Positions 8,389-19,200 of a stretch of DNA of 64,000 nucleotides are shown here, piece by piece (position 1 is the first letter of the stretch; the number at the start of each line of letters is the position of its first letter). The stretch lies in assembly GCA_947499635.1 (NCBI GenBank), contig CANMPD010000001.1, forward strand, positions 124,001 to 188,000, written 5' to 3'. Source of the DNA: an uncultured Paracoccaceae bacterium (GTDB taxonomy: Bacteria > Pseudomonadota > Alphaproteobacteria > Rhodobacterales > Rhodobacteraceae). The position numbers were made by a program, and so were the translations under genes. The notes under the pieces were generated by a model. That model saw only the letters and a list, made by a program, of their open reading frames with translations. It did no database searches and was not told the origin of the DNA.

Positions 8389-8463
8389 TGATATACAGAT
8401 ACACTTTGGTGTGCCTCTATTGCCCTAAAGAAAATAAGAGCCTTGTTGGCTATGGCCAGGATA

Positions 8464-8940
8464 TTACAGACCTAGTTCACTTAGGCTGGGGTGTTCGTCA
8501 GGGCGGCGCCCGAGCGGCCAACGAAATTTACGATCTTCTTCTTTAATAGGCATCTCATTGATTGATGCATGCCGATGCGCCATGTAGCCGTTTTCATCAA
8601 ATTCCCAATTTTCGTTGCCAAAGGCACGAAACCAATTGCCGCTGTCATCGTGATACTCATATGCATATCGCACTGCGATGCGGTTGTCGGAGTGTGCCCA
8701 CAGTTCTTTGATCAGGCGGTAATCCAGTTCTTTGTTCCACTTGCGCGTCAAGAAATCTTTGATCTCCGCATGGCCTTGAGGGAATTCAGCTCTATTGCGC
8801 CATTTGCTGTCTGATGTGTAGGCTAAGGTGACTTTTTCAGGATTGCGGCCGTTCCAACCATCTTCGGCCAGCCGTACCTTCTCCCGCGCAGTTTCTTGGG
8901 TGAATGGCGGTAAGGGGTGGCGAGGGGCTGGGGCTGTCAT
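8464..8940 (-). CDS. DUF1348 / NTF2-like (SnoaL-fold) protein
   Basis: A 158-residue cytosolic protein with the NTF2-like cone fold signature of the DUF1348 family: [17 protein letters not shown], then WRNRAEF, then [20 protein letters not shown], then [28 protein letters not shown]. The family is widespread in Proteobacteria and usually stands alone; no reaction is established. The gene is convergent with the C1 operon and separated from it by the stem-loops at 8263-8388. Confidence 0.88.
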   Translation of the reverse strand: MTAPAPRHPLPPFTQETAREKVRLAEDGWNGRNPEKVTLAYTSDSKWRNRAEFPQGHAEIKDFLTRKWNKELDYRLIKELWAHSDNRIAVRYAYEYHDDSGNWFRAFGNENWEFDENGYMAHRHASINEMPIKEEDRKFRWPLGRRPDEHPSLSELGL

Positions 8941-9297
8941 TAGCTGGTCCTTTGAGCGAAATATGTGCAGTAGGTTTTGTTTGGGACAAGTCTAGTGCAT
9001 GTTAAGCTGTGGATTAATAATAGACAAACAAAAGATACTATTTTGAATATTGATAGTAATGAGGGCTGCAAGTGTCGCAAATGCAGGGATTTGAGCTCGT
9101 AACATCATCTATACTTGAAAGCGTGCAAAAGGGGGTACCCACCGTGCTGACCTCAGTAACCAATACTGTATTGACGAATGTTGTGTCGTGTCTACATGTC
9201 TGCTCATCGACCTGTGTGGTAGAATAAGGGTTGGTTCCTTTGGCAAGGAACACTGGGCAAAAACAAGAGATTATCAAAAGGGGCGGAACGCATAATC
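8941..9297. other. Divergent intergenic region
   Basis: It contains the upstream regions of the DUF1348 gene (minus) and the amidohydrolase gene (plus). A small hairpin, GTTCCTT/AAGGAAC with loop TGGC, lies at 9234-9251. A minus-strand frame at 9038-9277 has no domain or ribosome binding site and is not called. Confidence 0.4.
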
Positions 9298-10974
9298 ATG
9301 ATTGCTGCTGAGATTATTATCCTGAATGGGCGGGTTTTAACCATGGTGCCAGACGCACCACGGGCATCGGCCCTTGCGATGGCGAATGGAAAGATTTTGG
9401 CGGTTGGATCGGATGATGACATCCGCCTTTTGAGCACGTCGCAAACCCGCGTGATCGACGCAGGTGGCCGTAGTGTCTTACCCGGATTTATCGACAGTCA
9501 TGTACACCTCTTCCAAGGTTCGGCGGAATTGGATTTCCTGCCAGTTGGGGGGCTGACAGAGCTTGAACAGGTTCGTCAGATAGCGCAAGAATACGCCAGT
9601 TCCCGTCCAGAAGAGCCTTTAATTCAAGGTGTTGGCGCGCTTTATGATCTGTTTTCTTCAACTGACGAAGCCCCTCGACTGTTATTGGATAAGATTATCC
9701 CTGACCGGCCTTTTGCGCTGTTGGCCGCCGATTTACACACTGTTTGGGCCAATACCATGTCGTTGAAGCAAAGCGGATTGCTCAACGGGGCAGACATGCC
9801 CGAGGGCAGTACCGTTGTTATGGGGGATGATGGCTTTGCCACTGGAACCTTGCTTGAAACGGGTGCCTTTGGGCCGGTACTTGCGTTGTCGCGGACGGGT
9901 GGCAGAGATATGCTGGGCTATGTGACCGGTGGCGACCCTAACCCTCCTGCAACACTGGCAGAACGCGAAGCGGACAAGGTGATGCTGCGAAAAGGTCTCG
10001 ATCACGTTGCTGCGCATGGTATCACCACGCTCCATAATATGGATGGGAACTTTTATCAGCTCGAACTCCTAAGTGAGCTTGAAGCTGAGGGTCACTTGAA
10101 GGCGCGAGTGCAGGTCCCTTTTCATCTCAAGAATTTCGACCCGCTAGAGCGCATCCAAGAAGCCGCAGAGATGCACCGCAGTTATCAAAGCGATATGGTC
10201 TGGTCGGGCCGGGTCAAGATGTTCATGGACGGTGTGATGGAAAGTCGAACCGGATTGAAAACCCGTGCTTATCCAGATGACCCGAACAATCACGGTGAGG
10301 CGGTATTTGATCCGTCACATTTCAACGAATCCTGTCGCCTGATCGACGCACTTGGGCTCCAAATCAGCGTTCATGCTGTGGGGGACATGGCCGTGCAACG
10401 CGTATTGGATGGCTACGAATACGCTCAAACGGCAAATGGCAAACGTGATGCGCGTCATCGTGTGGAACATATTGAATTGATAACTGAGGCCGACATAACA
10501 CGGATGAAACGGCTTAATGTGGTGGCATCAATGCAGCCTCGACATGCAGCCTTTGCAGGTTTTTTCACCCCACCTAAACCTGATACCGTATTCTTTGCGG
10601 ATGAATGCGCGCGTGCCTACCCATGGGAAACGATCCGGCAGGCGGGGATCCCATTGGCCTTTTCTACGGATTGGCCGGTCGTTCCAGTTGACGTCTTGGC
10701 TAATATTCAATGCGCTGTTGCGCCATTAGATCTCGGCGTGGATTGGCCCGCTCAAGGGCAATCGCTTTTAAATTCGTTAAAGGCCTATACGGCGAGCAAT
10801 GCTTGGATGGCTTTTAAAGAGAACCACACCGGGAGTTTGAGAGAAGGGTTAGCTGCAGATGTCGTCATTCTTGATGCGAACATCGAGGAAACTGCCCCAC
10901 ATTCGCTAGAGGCTGTTTCAGTTGCCATGACGTTCTGCGCGGGAAAGATTACATTTGAACAGGGTAGGCTTTAA
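9298..10974 (+). CDS. YtcJ-type metal-dependent amidohydrolase
   Basis: A 558-residue amidohydrolase family 3 protein. The N-terminal beta-sandwich (IIILNGRVLTMVPD) leads into the metal motif PGFIDSHVHLFQG near residue 65; later come FMDGVMESRTG (strand 4), SVHAVGDMAVQ and RVEHIEL with the metal His residues, and FSTDWPVVPVD with the catalytic Asp. The C-terminus ends in the usual LREGLAADVVILDANIEE sandwich return. Members hydrolyse N-acyl, imidazolone or exo-enzyme substrates; the substrate here cannot be predicted. No signal peptide is present, so a cytosolic enzyme is expected. It appears monocistronic. The start is not strongly supported by a ribosome binding site. Confidence 0.9.
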   Translation: MIAAEIIILNGRVLTMVPDAPRASALAMANGKILAVGSDDDIRLLSTSQTRVIDAGGRSVLPGFIDSHVHLFQGSAELDFLPVGGLTELEQVRQIAQEYASSRPEEPLIQGVGALYDLFSSTDEAPRLLLDKIIPDRPFALLAADLHTVWANTMSLKQSGLLNGADMPEGSTVVMGDDGFATGTLLETGAFGPVLALSRTGGRDMLGYVTGGDPNPPATLAEREADKVMLRKGLDHVAAHGITTLHNMDGNFYQLELLSELEAEGHLKARVQVPFHLKNFDPLERIQEAAEMHRSYQSDMVWSGRVKMFMDGVMESRTGLKTRAYPDDPNNHGEAVFDPSHFNESCRLIDALGLQISVHAVGDMAVQRVLDGYEYAQTANGKRDARHRVEHIELITEADITRMKRLNVVASMQPRHAAFAGFFTPPKPDTVFFADECARAYPWETIRQAGIPLAFSTDWPVVPVDVLANIQCAVAPLDLGVDWPAQGQSLLNSLKAYTASNAWMAFKENHTGSLREGLAADVVILDANIEETAPHSLEAVSVAMTFCAGKITFEQGRL

Positions 10975-11270
10975 AGAAACCGAGGGGCTGTCGGATGATT
11001 TTAGCCGCTGATTGCTACGAACGCAGAGCGGTTCGTTGTTCGTCGACAATGAGCTCGGTTTATCCACGTCTACGCTAATCTTTGCTTGTCAAAGGTTCTA
11101 TTATCACTGAAGCGCCCCCCTTTCGTACGATAAGAATTTATGCGAAGTAGGCGCGATATTTGGCATGTTCCAACATCTCCGACAAAACCAACACTGCTGG
11201 GGAATGATGCAGGAATATACCAAAACGTGCAGTGAGCGTAATAATTATAGATGCTGAAAGGGTGATGGAA

Positions 11271-12311
11271 ATGAGTCGTCATAGCTTTAAATCAAAAGCG
11301 TATCGCAATTCTCGCTTATCTGTTGCCCCGATGATGGATTGGACCACACGAGAATGTCGCGTGTTCCATCGCCTGCTGAGTCGCGAAGTTTTGCTGTATA
11401 CTGAGATGGTGACCGCGCCTGCATTGGTCCGTGGGGGGGCTTTGCATTTGTTGGATTACGATCCTTCGGAACACCCCGTTGCGTTGCAACTTGGTGGGTC
11501 CGACCCACAAGAGCTTGCCGAAGCCGCGCGACTGGGAGATGAGGTCGGTTATGATGAAATTAACCTTAATTGCGGTTGCCCCAGTGATCGTGTGCAATCC
11601 GGGGCTTTTGGCGCTGTTTTGATGCAAGCGCCAGATTTGGTGGCGGAATGTGTTGCCGCGATGCAGGCCGTTTCCAAGGCCGAGGTGACCGTGAAATGCC
11701 GTATCGGCGTGGATGAGCAAATCCCTGAAGAGATTTTACCAAAGTTCCTTGAGAAAGTTCGTGCCGCGGGGTGTCAACGTGTCACAATTCATGCCCGCAA
11801 AGCATGGCTGAAAGGGCTCAGCCCCAAGGAAAATCGAGACATTCCGCCATTGGATTATGATTTAGTGCATCAAATGAAGCGCGAGTTTGCGGATCTGCAT
11901 ATTTCCATTAACGGCGGGATCACATCTTTGTCGCAGGCCAAGGCGCAATTGGACCAAGGTTTGGACGGTGTGATGATTGGGCGGGCGGCTTATCATCAAC
12001 CTGCGGATATTTTATCGGCAGCGGATCCTGAGATCTATGACTGTGGCACAGTTCGCGACCCGGTTGCCGCCGTGCGGGACATGTTCCCCTTTATCGAGGC
12101 AGAGCTTGCCAAAGGTGGACGATTGCATTCGACCACGCGGCATCTGCTTGGCGTTTTTGCGGGACGTCCAGGTGCGCGTCAGTGGCGGCGGCATTTGTCC
12201 GAAGGTGCAAGCCGTAAAGGGGCAGGGCCCGAACTGATCGAAGAGGCTTTGACTTTTGTGACACAGCGCGCGGACTCTTTGGAAGCTTCTGGCGCCGTTA
12301 CGCTCTTTTAG
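11271..12311 (+). CDS. dusA: tRNA-dihydrouridine(20/20a) synthase DusA
   Basis: A flavin-dependent enzyme reducing U20/U20a in the tRNA D-loop. The FMN-binding start LSVAPMMDWTTR, the NLNCGCPSDRV motif with the catalytic Cys, KCRIGVDE, HARKAWLKGLSPKENRDIPPL and ISINGGI are all typical of DusA. I chose ATG 11271 because AAGGG lies about nine bases upstream; ATG 11265 or an upstream GTG at 11232 are alternatives. The stop overlaps the end of the convergent DUF1289 gene by 4 bases. Confidence 0.93.
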   Translation: MSRHSFKSKAYRNSRLSVAPMMDWTTRECRVFHRLLSREVLLYTEMVTAPALVRGGALHLLDYDPSEHPVALQLGGSDPQELAEAARLGDEVGYDEINLNCGCPSDRVQSGAFGAVLMQAPDLVAECVAAMQAVSKAEVTVKCRIGVDEQIPEEILPKFLEKVRAAGCQRVTIHARKAWLKGLSPKENRDIPPLDYDLVHQMKREFADLHISINGGITSLSQAKAQLDQGLDGVMIGRAAYHQPADILSAADPEIYDCGTVRDPVAAVRDMFPFIEAELAKGGRLHSTTRHLLGVFAGRPGARQWRRHLSEGASRKGAGPELIEEALTFVTQRADSLEASGAVTLF

Positions 12312-12553
12312 CGGTTGGTTGTTTGTGATGCGGCGCGGCTGCTCCGCCCGCCACGTCGCTTTTTCGGTGCCGGGGTCCGATCCGGTAACTGCGTTATAAT
12401 ATCCGCCCGCATGTCATCACTCATTTGGGACCATTTGGTGATTTCTATGAGCGAACGGGAACATCCAAGACACAGTTTGGTTTCGGGGTGAATTGAACAT
12501 AGCTTGACGCAGGGGCTTTGAATTTCATCCCGTTTCCACAGATCATCGGTCAT
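12308..12553 (-). CDS. DUF1289 domain protein
   Basis: An 81-residue protein with the DUF1289 (Fe-S/zinc-like) Cys pattern SPCVKLCSIHPETKLCLGCSR and the following ITKWSQMSDDMRADI helix. The Arg/Lys-rich C-terminus (KKRRGGRSSR) is variable in the family. Function is unknown. It is 4 bases downstream of ruvX on the same strand and is probably co-transcribed with ruvX and ccmI. Confidence 0.88.
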   Translation of the reverse strand: MTDDLWKRDEIQSPCVKLCSIHPETKLCLGCSRSLIEITKWSQMSDDMRADIITQLPDRTPAPKKRRGGRSSRAASQTTNR

Positions 12554-12557
12554 GGTG

Positions 12558-13031
12558 TTATCCCGTTTTCATATGTCGCAAGCGGTCTAATGCCCCTTGC
12601 AAGATATATGATGCGGCAACGTGATCAATCAACTCTGCCCGGCGTTTTCGCGATGTATCGGCTTCAAGCAATGCACGCTCAGCTGCCACAGTTGATAATC
12701 GCTCGTCCCAATATCCAATGGGAAGGTCTGTGACCTTGGTCAGATTGCGTGCAAAGGCGCGGGTTGACTGACAACGAGGGCCTTCAGATCCATCCATGTT
12801 ACGCGGCAAGCCAAGGACCAGCCCACCGACCGCGCGTGCAGTGCAAATCTCGATCAGGCGCGCGCTGTCTAGGCCGAATTTTTTACGTCGAATGGTCTCC
12901 ATGGGGGTGGCAACCGTTCCCAAACTGTCTGACAAAGCAACGCCGATGGTTTTTTCGCCAAAATCCAAGCCAACTAAGGCTGTCATCGGGAGAATGGTAT
13001 CGGCAAACTCGTCAAAGTCATCATAAATCAT
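12558..13031 (-). CDS. ruvX: Putative pre-16S rRNA nuclease / Holliday junction resolvase RuvX (YqgF)
   Basis: A 157-residue RNase H-fold protein. GLDFGEKTIGVALSD carries the first catalytic Asp, GLPRNMDG the nucleotide-loop motif, DERLST the Glu and DHVAASYIL the last Asp. In E. coli the family matures 16S rRNA 5' ends and is also proposed to resolve junctions. The ATG overlaps the ccmI stop as ATGA, indicating translational coupling; an internal start at 12986 would remove 15 residues and fits the family length too. Confidence 0.9.
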   Translation of the reverse strand: MIYDDFDEFADTILPMTALVGLDFGEKTIGVALSDSLGTVATPMETIRRKKFGLDSARLIEICTARAVGGLVLGLPRNMDGSEGPRCQSTRAFARNLTKVTDLPIGYWDERLSTVAAERALLEADTSRKRRAELIDHVAASYILQGALDRLRHMKTG

Positions 13032-14245
13032 TGCGCTATACCTGCCGCTTTCGCCGCAGCCCTGAGACGGGTTTGAGCGTTGGTGTCATTTTTAAACTGC
13101 GTTTTAGCGTCTTCATAGACTGTAAGTGCATGGCCGCGCTCGCCTAAAACACCCAGCGAGGTAATCAGGCGCGCCCAGTCCCGCACATCGCCACCTTCAT
13201 CAGCCAAACGATCTGCAAGCTGTTGCACCATTGCACGCGCCATGTCCATACGTTCGTTTGTGCTGAGGTCCGCAGCCGCGTCAATATCCTCTGCGGTTGG
13301 GCCGCGTTGAGGCGCAGCAGGCGTATAACGTTGCCCAGCAAGTACGGCCATATCGGGCATTTGGGCTTCGATCCGTTCCAGCCAATACGGATCTCCGTCC
13401 CCGGTACGCAAAGTATCAGACCAAAGCCCAAACGCTTGATCCGGACGACCGATTTGTCCCATCGTTAAACCATAGAAATACCGCGCACGCGCATTTTTTC
13501 GTTCAGTAATAATAACTTGGCGTAAGTTTTCTTCGGCCTCAGGCGAGACATATCCCCCAGCAGCTAAAATCATCAGCTCTGCGACATCTAACAAATCAGA
13601 GCCGTCAATATCGCCGTTTTGCAGTGCGATATAACGTTCCTTGGCAAGATATGCGGCGCGGTAATTTCCCAGATTGGCTTCGTGTTCGCTTAACAATGCA
13701 AAACCGCGCGGATCCTCGGGTCTTTTTTCCATGGTCGTGCGCAGTTGCGTCACAAGGTTGAGGTAGTCAGGGTCGATTTCGGGTATCTGAGGCCTTGGCA
13801 CTTGCGCCTCAATTTCAGCCTGACCCGGCCTGTTTTTGGCGCGATCCTGAGCTTGCGCTATACGTTTTGTTCGGGGTTGATCATCATAACCAACGGTCCC
13901 CAACTGCCAGTATAATGTGGTTGAACCGAGCACGATAAGGGCAAAAATCGCCATAGCTGTAATCTGGTTATATCGTTTCACAGAGGGCGGTGGCGCTGTG
14001 CGCGTGCGCAGTGCAGTATCCGCTGACAGGATGCGACGAGAGATTTCGGTGCGCATACGATCTGCGTCATCTGTATTTAGGATTCCGCGTGCAACGTCGC
14101 GATCCACGTCAATCAACTGTGCACGATAGATATCAATATCACCGGTCTCTGGCTGAGTGGCGTTGCTTGGGGCCCGATATAAAACCGCAATCAAAAGCGC
14201 TGCGATTCCGCAGGCGATCAAGACGATCAAAATTCCAAATAACAT
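13028..14245 (-). CDS. ccmI: Cytochrome c biogenesis protein CcmI
   Basis: CcmI is the apocytochrome c chaperone of the system I heme ligation complex. The 405-residue protein starts with a membrane helix (MLFGILIVLIACGIAALLIAVLY), then a leucine-zipper-like cytoplasmic loop (IDVDRDVARGILNTDDADRMRTEISRRIL), a second membrane helix (ITAMAIFALIVLGSTTLYWQ), and a periplasmic TPR domain in the C-terminal half. ATG 14245 follows GGAG at six bases; the much longer frame opening at 14503 gives 86 unrelated basic residues and is rejected. It overlaps ruvX by 4 bases. Other ccm genes are at 44.5-47.3 kb. Confidence 0.92.
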   Translation of the reverse strand: MLFGILIVLIACGIAALLIAVLYRAPSNATQPETGDIDIYRAQLIDVDRDVARGILNTDDADRMRTEISRRILSADTALRTRTAPPPSVKRYNQITAMAIFALIVLGSTTLYWQLGTVGYDDQPRTKRIAQAQDRAKNRPGQAEIEAQVPRPQIPEIDPDYLNLVTQLRTTMEKRPEDPRGFALLSEHEANLGNYRAAYLAKERYIALQNGDIDGSDLLDVAELMILAAGGYVSPEAEENLRQVIITERKNARARYFYGLTMGQIGRPDQAFGLWSDTLRTGDGDPYWLERIEAQMPDMAVLAGQRYTPAAPQRGPTAEDIDAAADLSTNERMDMARAMVQQLADRLADEGGDVRDWARLITSLGVLGERGHALTVYEDAKTQFKNDTNAQTRLRAAAKAAGIAQ

Positions 14246-14503
14246 AGCTGCTCCGATCACTTCAGCTTTTGTATATCCCGAATTCCAAAGAAAAAAGAGG
14301 GTGAAATTACCTTGTTTCCTGCGACCGGTTGTCCTCATATCGTGGTATTGTTTGGATGTTGCCTCTTGCGTGTAGTCTTGTGTTCTAAATCGTAAGATCT
14401 TGTCTGGGTGTCGCAAAGATATCAGAATGCGACGATTAACGGCGCGGTTGAAATCTTCGCGTCGGGCATACCAAACGTGAGTTAAGAACAGTTGGATTCG
14501 CAT

Positions 14504-15748
14504 ATGAAACGCTATTCAGCCTTTGCCGTCGCACGCGAAGCCTTGCGCTATAATACTGGTTGGGGGCGTGCGTGGCGCAGTCCAGAACCGAAAAAGCACT
14601 ATGATGTGATTATTGTCGGTGCTGGTGGGCATGGTTTGGCCACGGCCTATTATCTTGGTAAGAATTTTGGGATCACCAATGTTGCTATCATAGAAAAAGG
14701 CTGGTTGGGTGGCGGTAATACCGGTCGTAACACAACGATTATCCGTTCCAACTATTTGCAAGATCCCTCGGCTGCGATCTACGAAAAAGCGCGTTCGCTT
14801 TACGAAGATATGAGCCAAGATTTGAACTATAATGTGATGTTCAGCCCACGCGGTGTGATCATGTTGGCACAAACGGAACATGAGGTGCGTGGTTATAAAC
14901 GTACCGCCCATGCAAATGCATTACAGGGTGTCCCAACAGAATGGATCACACCCGCGCGTGTCAAAGAGTTGGTGCCGATTATTAATCTTGCTGGTCCGCG
15001 CTATCCGGTTTTGGGTGGCTTGTGGCAAGAACGTGGTGGTACGGCACGTCACGATGCAGTGGCTTGGGGCTATGCGCGCGCCTGTTCTGATATGGGTATG
15101 GACATTATCCAAAAATGCGAAGTCACAGGTGTGCGTCGCGACGGTGACCGCGTGGTTGGCGTTGACACCACTAAAGGTGCGATCGACTGTAACAAGATCG
15201 GTATGGTGGTTGCGGGTAACTGTTCTGCGCTGTCGGACATGGCTGGCTTCCGTCTACCTGTGGAAAGCGTCGCGTTGCAGGCCTTGGTCTCTGAACCAAT
15301 CAAACCTTGTATGGATGTGGTGGTCATGGCCAACACAGTCCACGGTTATATGTCGCAATCTGACAAGGGCGAGATGGTGATCGGTGGCGGCACAGATGCG
15401 TTTAACAATTATACCCAGCGCGGGTCTTTCCACCATATCGAAGAGACCGTGCGCGCATTGGTCGAGACATTTCCTATGGTCTCTCGTCTCAAAATGCTGC
15501 GCCAATGGGGTGGGATTGTGGATGTGACCGGGGATAGGTCTCCGATTATTTCTGCGACGCCTGTTGAGGGTTGCTTTGTCAATTGCGGCTGGGGCACTGG
15601 CGGATTTAAGGCCATTCCGGGTAGCGGCTGGGCCATGGCTGAATTGATGGCTAAGGGAACTGCGCCACTGGCCGAAGAATTCTCGATGACGCGTTTTCGT
15701 GAAGGTAAATTTATTGACGAAAGTGTTGCCGCTGGCGTGGCGCATTAA
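14504..15748 (+). CDS. soxB: Sarcosine oxidase beta subunit
   Basis: The beta subunit of heterotetrameric sarcosine oxidase carries the FAD and covalent FMN and oxidises N-methylglycine to glycine and a C1 unit. The 414-residue protein has the dinucleotide motif DVIIVGAGGHGLATAYYLG (residues about 34-52), then GWLGGGNTGRNTTIIRSNYL, and the DAO-fold C-terminus VDVTGDRSPIISATPVEGCFVNCGWGTGGFKAIPGSG. MKRYSAFAVAREALR is the conserved start; an upstream TTG adds four residues only. First gene of soxBDAG. Confidence 0.95.
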   Translation: MKRYSAFAVAREALRYNTGWGRAWRSPEPKKHYDVIIVGAGGHGLATAYYLGKNFGITNVAIIEKGWLGGGNTGRNTTIIRSNYLQDPSAAIYEKARSLYEDMSQDLNYNVMFSPRGVIMLAQTEHEVRGYKRTAHANALQGVPTEWITPARVKELVPIINLAGPRYPVLGGLWQERGGTARHDAVAWGYARACSDMGMDIIQKCEVTGVRRDGDRVVGVDTTKGAIDCNKIGMVVAGNCSALSDMAGFRLPVESVALQALVSEPIKPCMDVVVMANTVHGYMSQSDKGEMVIGGGTDAFNNYTQRGSFHHIEETVRALVETFPMVSRLKMLRQWGGIVDVTGDRSPIISATPVEGCFVNCGWGTGGFKAIPGSGWAMAELMAKGTAPLAEEFSMTRFREGKFIDESVAAGVAH

Positions 15749-15873
15749 CTGGCGAAATTTTAGATGCTGGCTGCGCTTTGCATCATACCTGACTGATCTC
15801 AAAGGCGAAATTGGATTACTCATATGCGCTGCGGGTCTGTCACTGTTGAAATACTCGAGACGGAGCATATCAT

Positions 15874-16233
15874 ATGCTAATCCTTGAATGTCCTTATTGC
15901 GGTGTCAAAGCCGAAGAATCTGAACTCTCAGCCGGCGGCGAGGCGCATCTGACGCGTTTTGGTCCGGGCTCAAGCGATGATGAGTTTCACGATTATCTGT
16001 TTGTGCGTGAAAACCCCAAAGGCGTGCATTTTGAACGTTGGCGGCACGCCAATGGGTGCGGTAAATGGTTTCATGCAGCCCGGTGCACGATGACGCTTGA
16101 AGTGTTTGGAACTTACAGTGCCCAAACAACAGAGCCACCACAAGAAATCAAAGATGTGATTACAGCCAAACGCCCCGGCTGGAGCTGGCGCAATGTGTCA
16201 GATGAAACCAACACAGAAGGTCAACGAACATGA
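15874..16233 (+). CDS. soxD: Sarcosine oxidase delta subunit
   Basis: The 119-residue zinc-binding delta subunit. The Cys motif ECPYCG at the N-terminus and HANGCGKWFHAARC in the middle supply the zinc ligands, and the RENPKGVHFERWRH segment is diagnostic. It stops inside the start of soxA (4-base overlap). A 125-base gap separates it from soxB, longer than usual for this operon, with no ORF in it. Confidence 0.95.
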   Translation: MLILECPYCGVKAEESELSAGGEAHLTRFGPGSSDDEFHDYLFVRENPKGVHFERWRHANGCGKWFHAARCTMTLEVFGTYSAQTTEPPQEIKDVITAKRPGWSWRNVSDETNTEGQRT

Positions 16234-19200
16234 GCACTCGTCTTGCGACACGCGGCCGCTTGATCGACCGTTCTAAACCTATTGAATTCACCTTTAACGG
16301 AACAAGCCTGCGCGGCTTTGAAGGCGATACATTGGCGTCGGCGTTATTGGCGAATGATCAGATGCTTGTTGGTCGGTCTTTTAAATACCACCGTCCGCGC
16401 GGCATCGTTGCTGCAGGCTCCGAAGAGCCGAACGCGCTGGTAGGCCTCGGGTCCAACAGACGCTACGAGCCGAACCAGCGCGCGACCACGACCGAAATTT
16501 TTGAGGGTCTTACGGCGACGTCTCAAAACCATTGGCCAAGCCTTGAGTTTGATGTCGGCGAAATCAACTCCAAGCTCTTTTCCCGGTTCTTGTCTGCGGG
16601 TTTCTATTACAAGATGTTCATGCATCCCAAACCGTTCTGGAAGCACGTCTACGAACCCTTTATCCGTCACTCTGCAGGGCTAGGCAAAGCACCAGACAAA
16701 GAACTACAGGACGCAGATACCTACGAACATTTCTATTTTTACTGTGATGTTTTGATCGTCGGCGGGGGCGTCGCGGGTCTGCAAGCTGCGAAAACTGCAG
16801 CCAGCAGTGGTGCCAAAGTTCTCTTGATCGAAGAGAAAAATTATTGGGGTGGGCGGACCCCTGTGGACGGGGGCACAATCGAAGGGGATGATGCGCAGGA
16901 TTGGGTTACAAAAACCGTTGCAGAACTTGAGGCGATGGAAAATGTTATTCTGCGTAGCCGCTGTATGGGTGCGGGTGTCTATGATCACGGTTATATTTTA
17001 GGGTACGAACGTCTGACAGATCACGCGCCAGATATGGCGGGCCCACGTCATCGTCTGTGGCGTATTCGTGCGACACAAACGATAACGGCGACTGGTGCGA
17101 TTGAACGGCCCTTGTCCTTTGCTGGTAATGATGTTCCAGGCGTTATGTTGGCGGGTTCCATGCGCGATTATATTGCGAATTGGGGTGTTTTGCCGGGGCA
17201 ACGTGTTGTTGTTGCGACCAATAACGACGACGCTTACCGCACTGCTTTGGCCTTGCATCACGCGGGTGCAGATGTTGTGCGCGTCGTGGACGCACGCGAA
17301 GAAGGCGGTGGTAAACTCGCGGAAGAGGTACGTGGACTGGGGATACGGATCGATAACGGTCGCGCCATTGCAAAAGTCAAAGACGGTAAGCGCGTCACTA
17401 AGGTTGCGATCTGTCCTCAAAACGGTACTGGCGGCGCACGTGAAGAAATCGCTGCGGATGCAGTTGCGATGTCGGGAGGGTGGTCTCCTGTTGTACATCT
17501 GTGGTCGCATTGCGGCGGGAAACTTACATGGGATGCGGAGCAAGCGCATTTTAAACCAGATCCACTGCGCGCACCAACCGGTGCAGATGGCAAAGCTTTT
17601 GTTGTAACAGCTGGATCTTCGTCAGGGCCAATGGATCTAAAATCTGTGATGGCAAATGCTGCAAAAGCTGGCATCAACGCAACTCAAGCCGTAGGTCGTA
17701 CCGCTGTTGATGCGGGTGAGATCAAGACATCAGTCATTTCCGAGGCACCTATGCTGCCAGTGTGGCTCATGCCTGCCAATGCGGATATTGAGCTGCGCAT
17801 GAAGACATGGCTCGATTATCAAAACGATGTCAAAGTATCGGACGTACAACTTGCCGCCCAAGAGGGATATGAGAGTGTAGAGCATACCAAACGGTATACG
17901 ACGCTTGGCATGGCGACAGACCAAGGAAAGCTGTCCAATATCAATGGTCTGGCAATCCTTGCTGATAGCCTAGGTGCTGAAATACCGCAGGTTGGCACTA
18001 CGACGTTCCGGCCACCTTATCATCCAATTTCAATGGGTGCGATTGGTGGTGAAGCGCGCGGTGAGATTTTCCAACCTTTGCGCAAAACTCCGATGTATGC
18101 GTGGCATGATGACAACGGTGCAGATTGGGAGCCCGTAGGCCATTGGCGCCGCCCGTATGCTTATGTGCAGGACGGGGAAACCGTTGACCAAGCGGTCAAT
18201 CGTGAGGTGAAAAATACTCGTGAAAATCTTGGTCTGTTGGATGCGTCAACACTGGGTAAGTTGATTGTCAAAGGCCCTGATGCGGGCAAGTTTCTTGACA
18301 TGCTTTACACCAACATGATGTCGACGCTAAAAATCGGCAAGTGCCGCTATGGATTGATGTGCTCAGAAAATGGGTTCCTCAGCGATGATGGTGTGGTGGC
18401 GCGAATTGATGAAGATACATGGCTGTGTCACACAACCACTGGCGGCGCGGATCATATCCACGCGCAAATGGAAGAATGGTTACAGACCGAATGGTGGGAC
18501 TGGAAGGTTTATGTGACCAATGCCACTGAACAGCTCGCACAGGTGGCAGTTGTGGGTCCAAATGCACGTAAGGTGTTAGAAAAGCTGAATGCGACAGCGG
18601 GTGGTGGTCTGGATCTATCAGCCGAAGCACTGGGCTTTATGGAATGGGCTGACGGCAAAATCGGTGGATTTGATGCGCGTGCGTATCGAATTTCGTTCTC
18701 AGGCGAGTTATCTTATGAAATTGCCGTACCAGCTAGCCAAGGTTTGGCGTTTTGGGAAGCCTTGGTCGAGGCCGGGCAAGAATTTGGCGCGATGCCATAT
18801 GGTACAGAATGTCTACATATTTTGAGGGCTGAAAAAGGCTTTATCATGATTGGGGACGAAACCGATGGTACGGTTATCCCCCAAGACTTGGGATTACATT
18901 GGGCATTGTCCAAGAAAAAGACTGACTATCTTGGCAAACGTGCACACAGCCGCAGCCATATGGCCGACCCTGATCGCTGGAAATTGGTCGGGTTGGAAAC
19001 CCTTGACGGTGCAGTTTTGCCGGATGGAGCTTATGCAGTAGGCGAAGGTGTGAATGCGAACGGCCAACAAAATACTATTGGACGCGTCACTTCGACCTAT
19101 TATTCAGCCAACCTGGAACGTGGTATTGCGATGGGGCTGGTAAAACATGGCCCGGATCGTATGGGCGAAGTGATCGATTTCCCGGGCTTGGATGGCAAGA

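Noticed and set aside
14246-14503. Upstream extension of ccmI
   Set aside because: The 86 extra residues are basic and unrelated to CcmI; a good ribosome binding site lies directly before ATG 14245.
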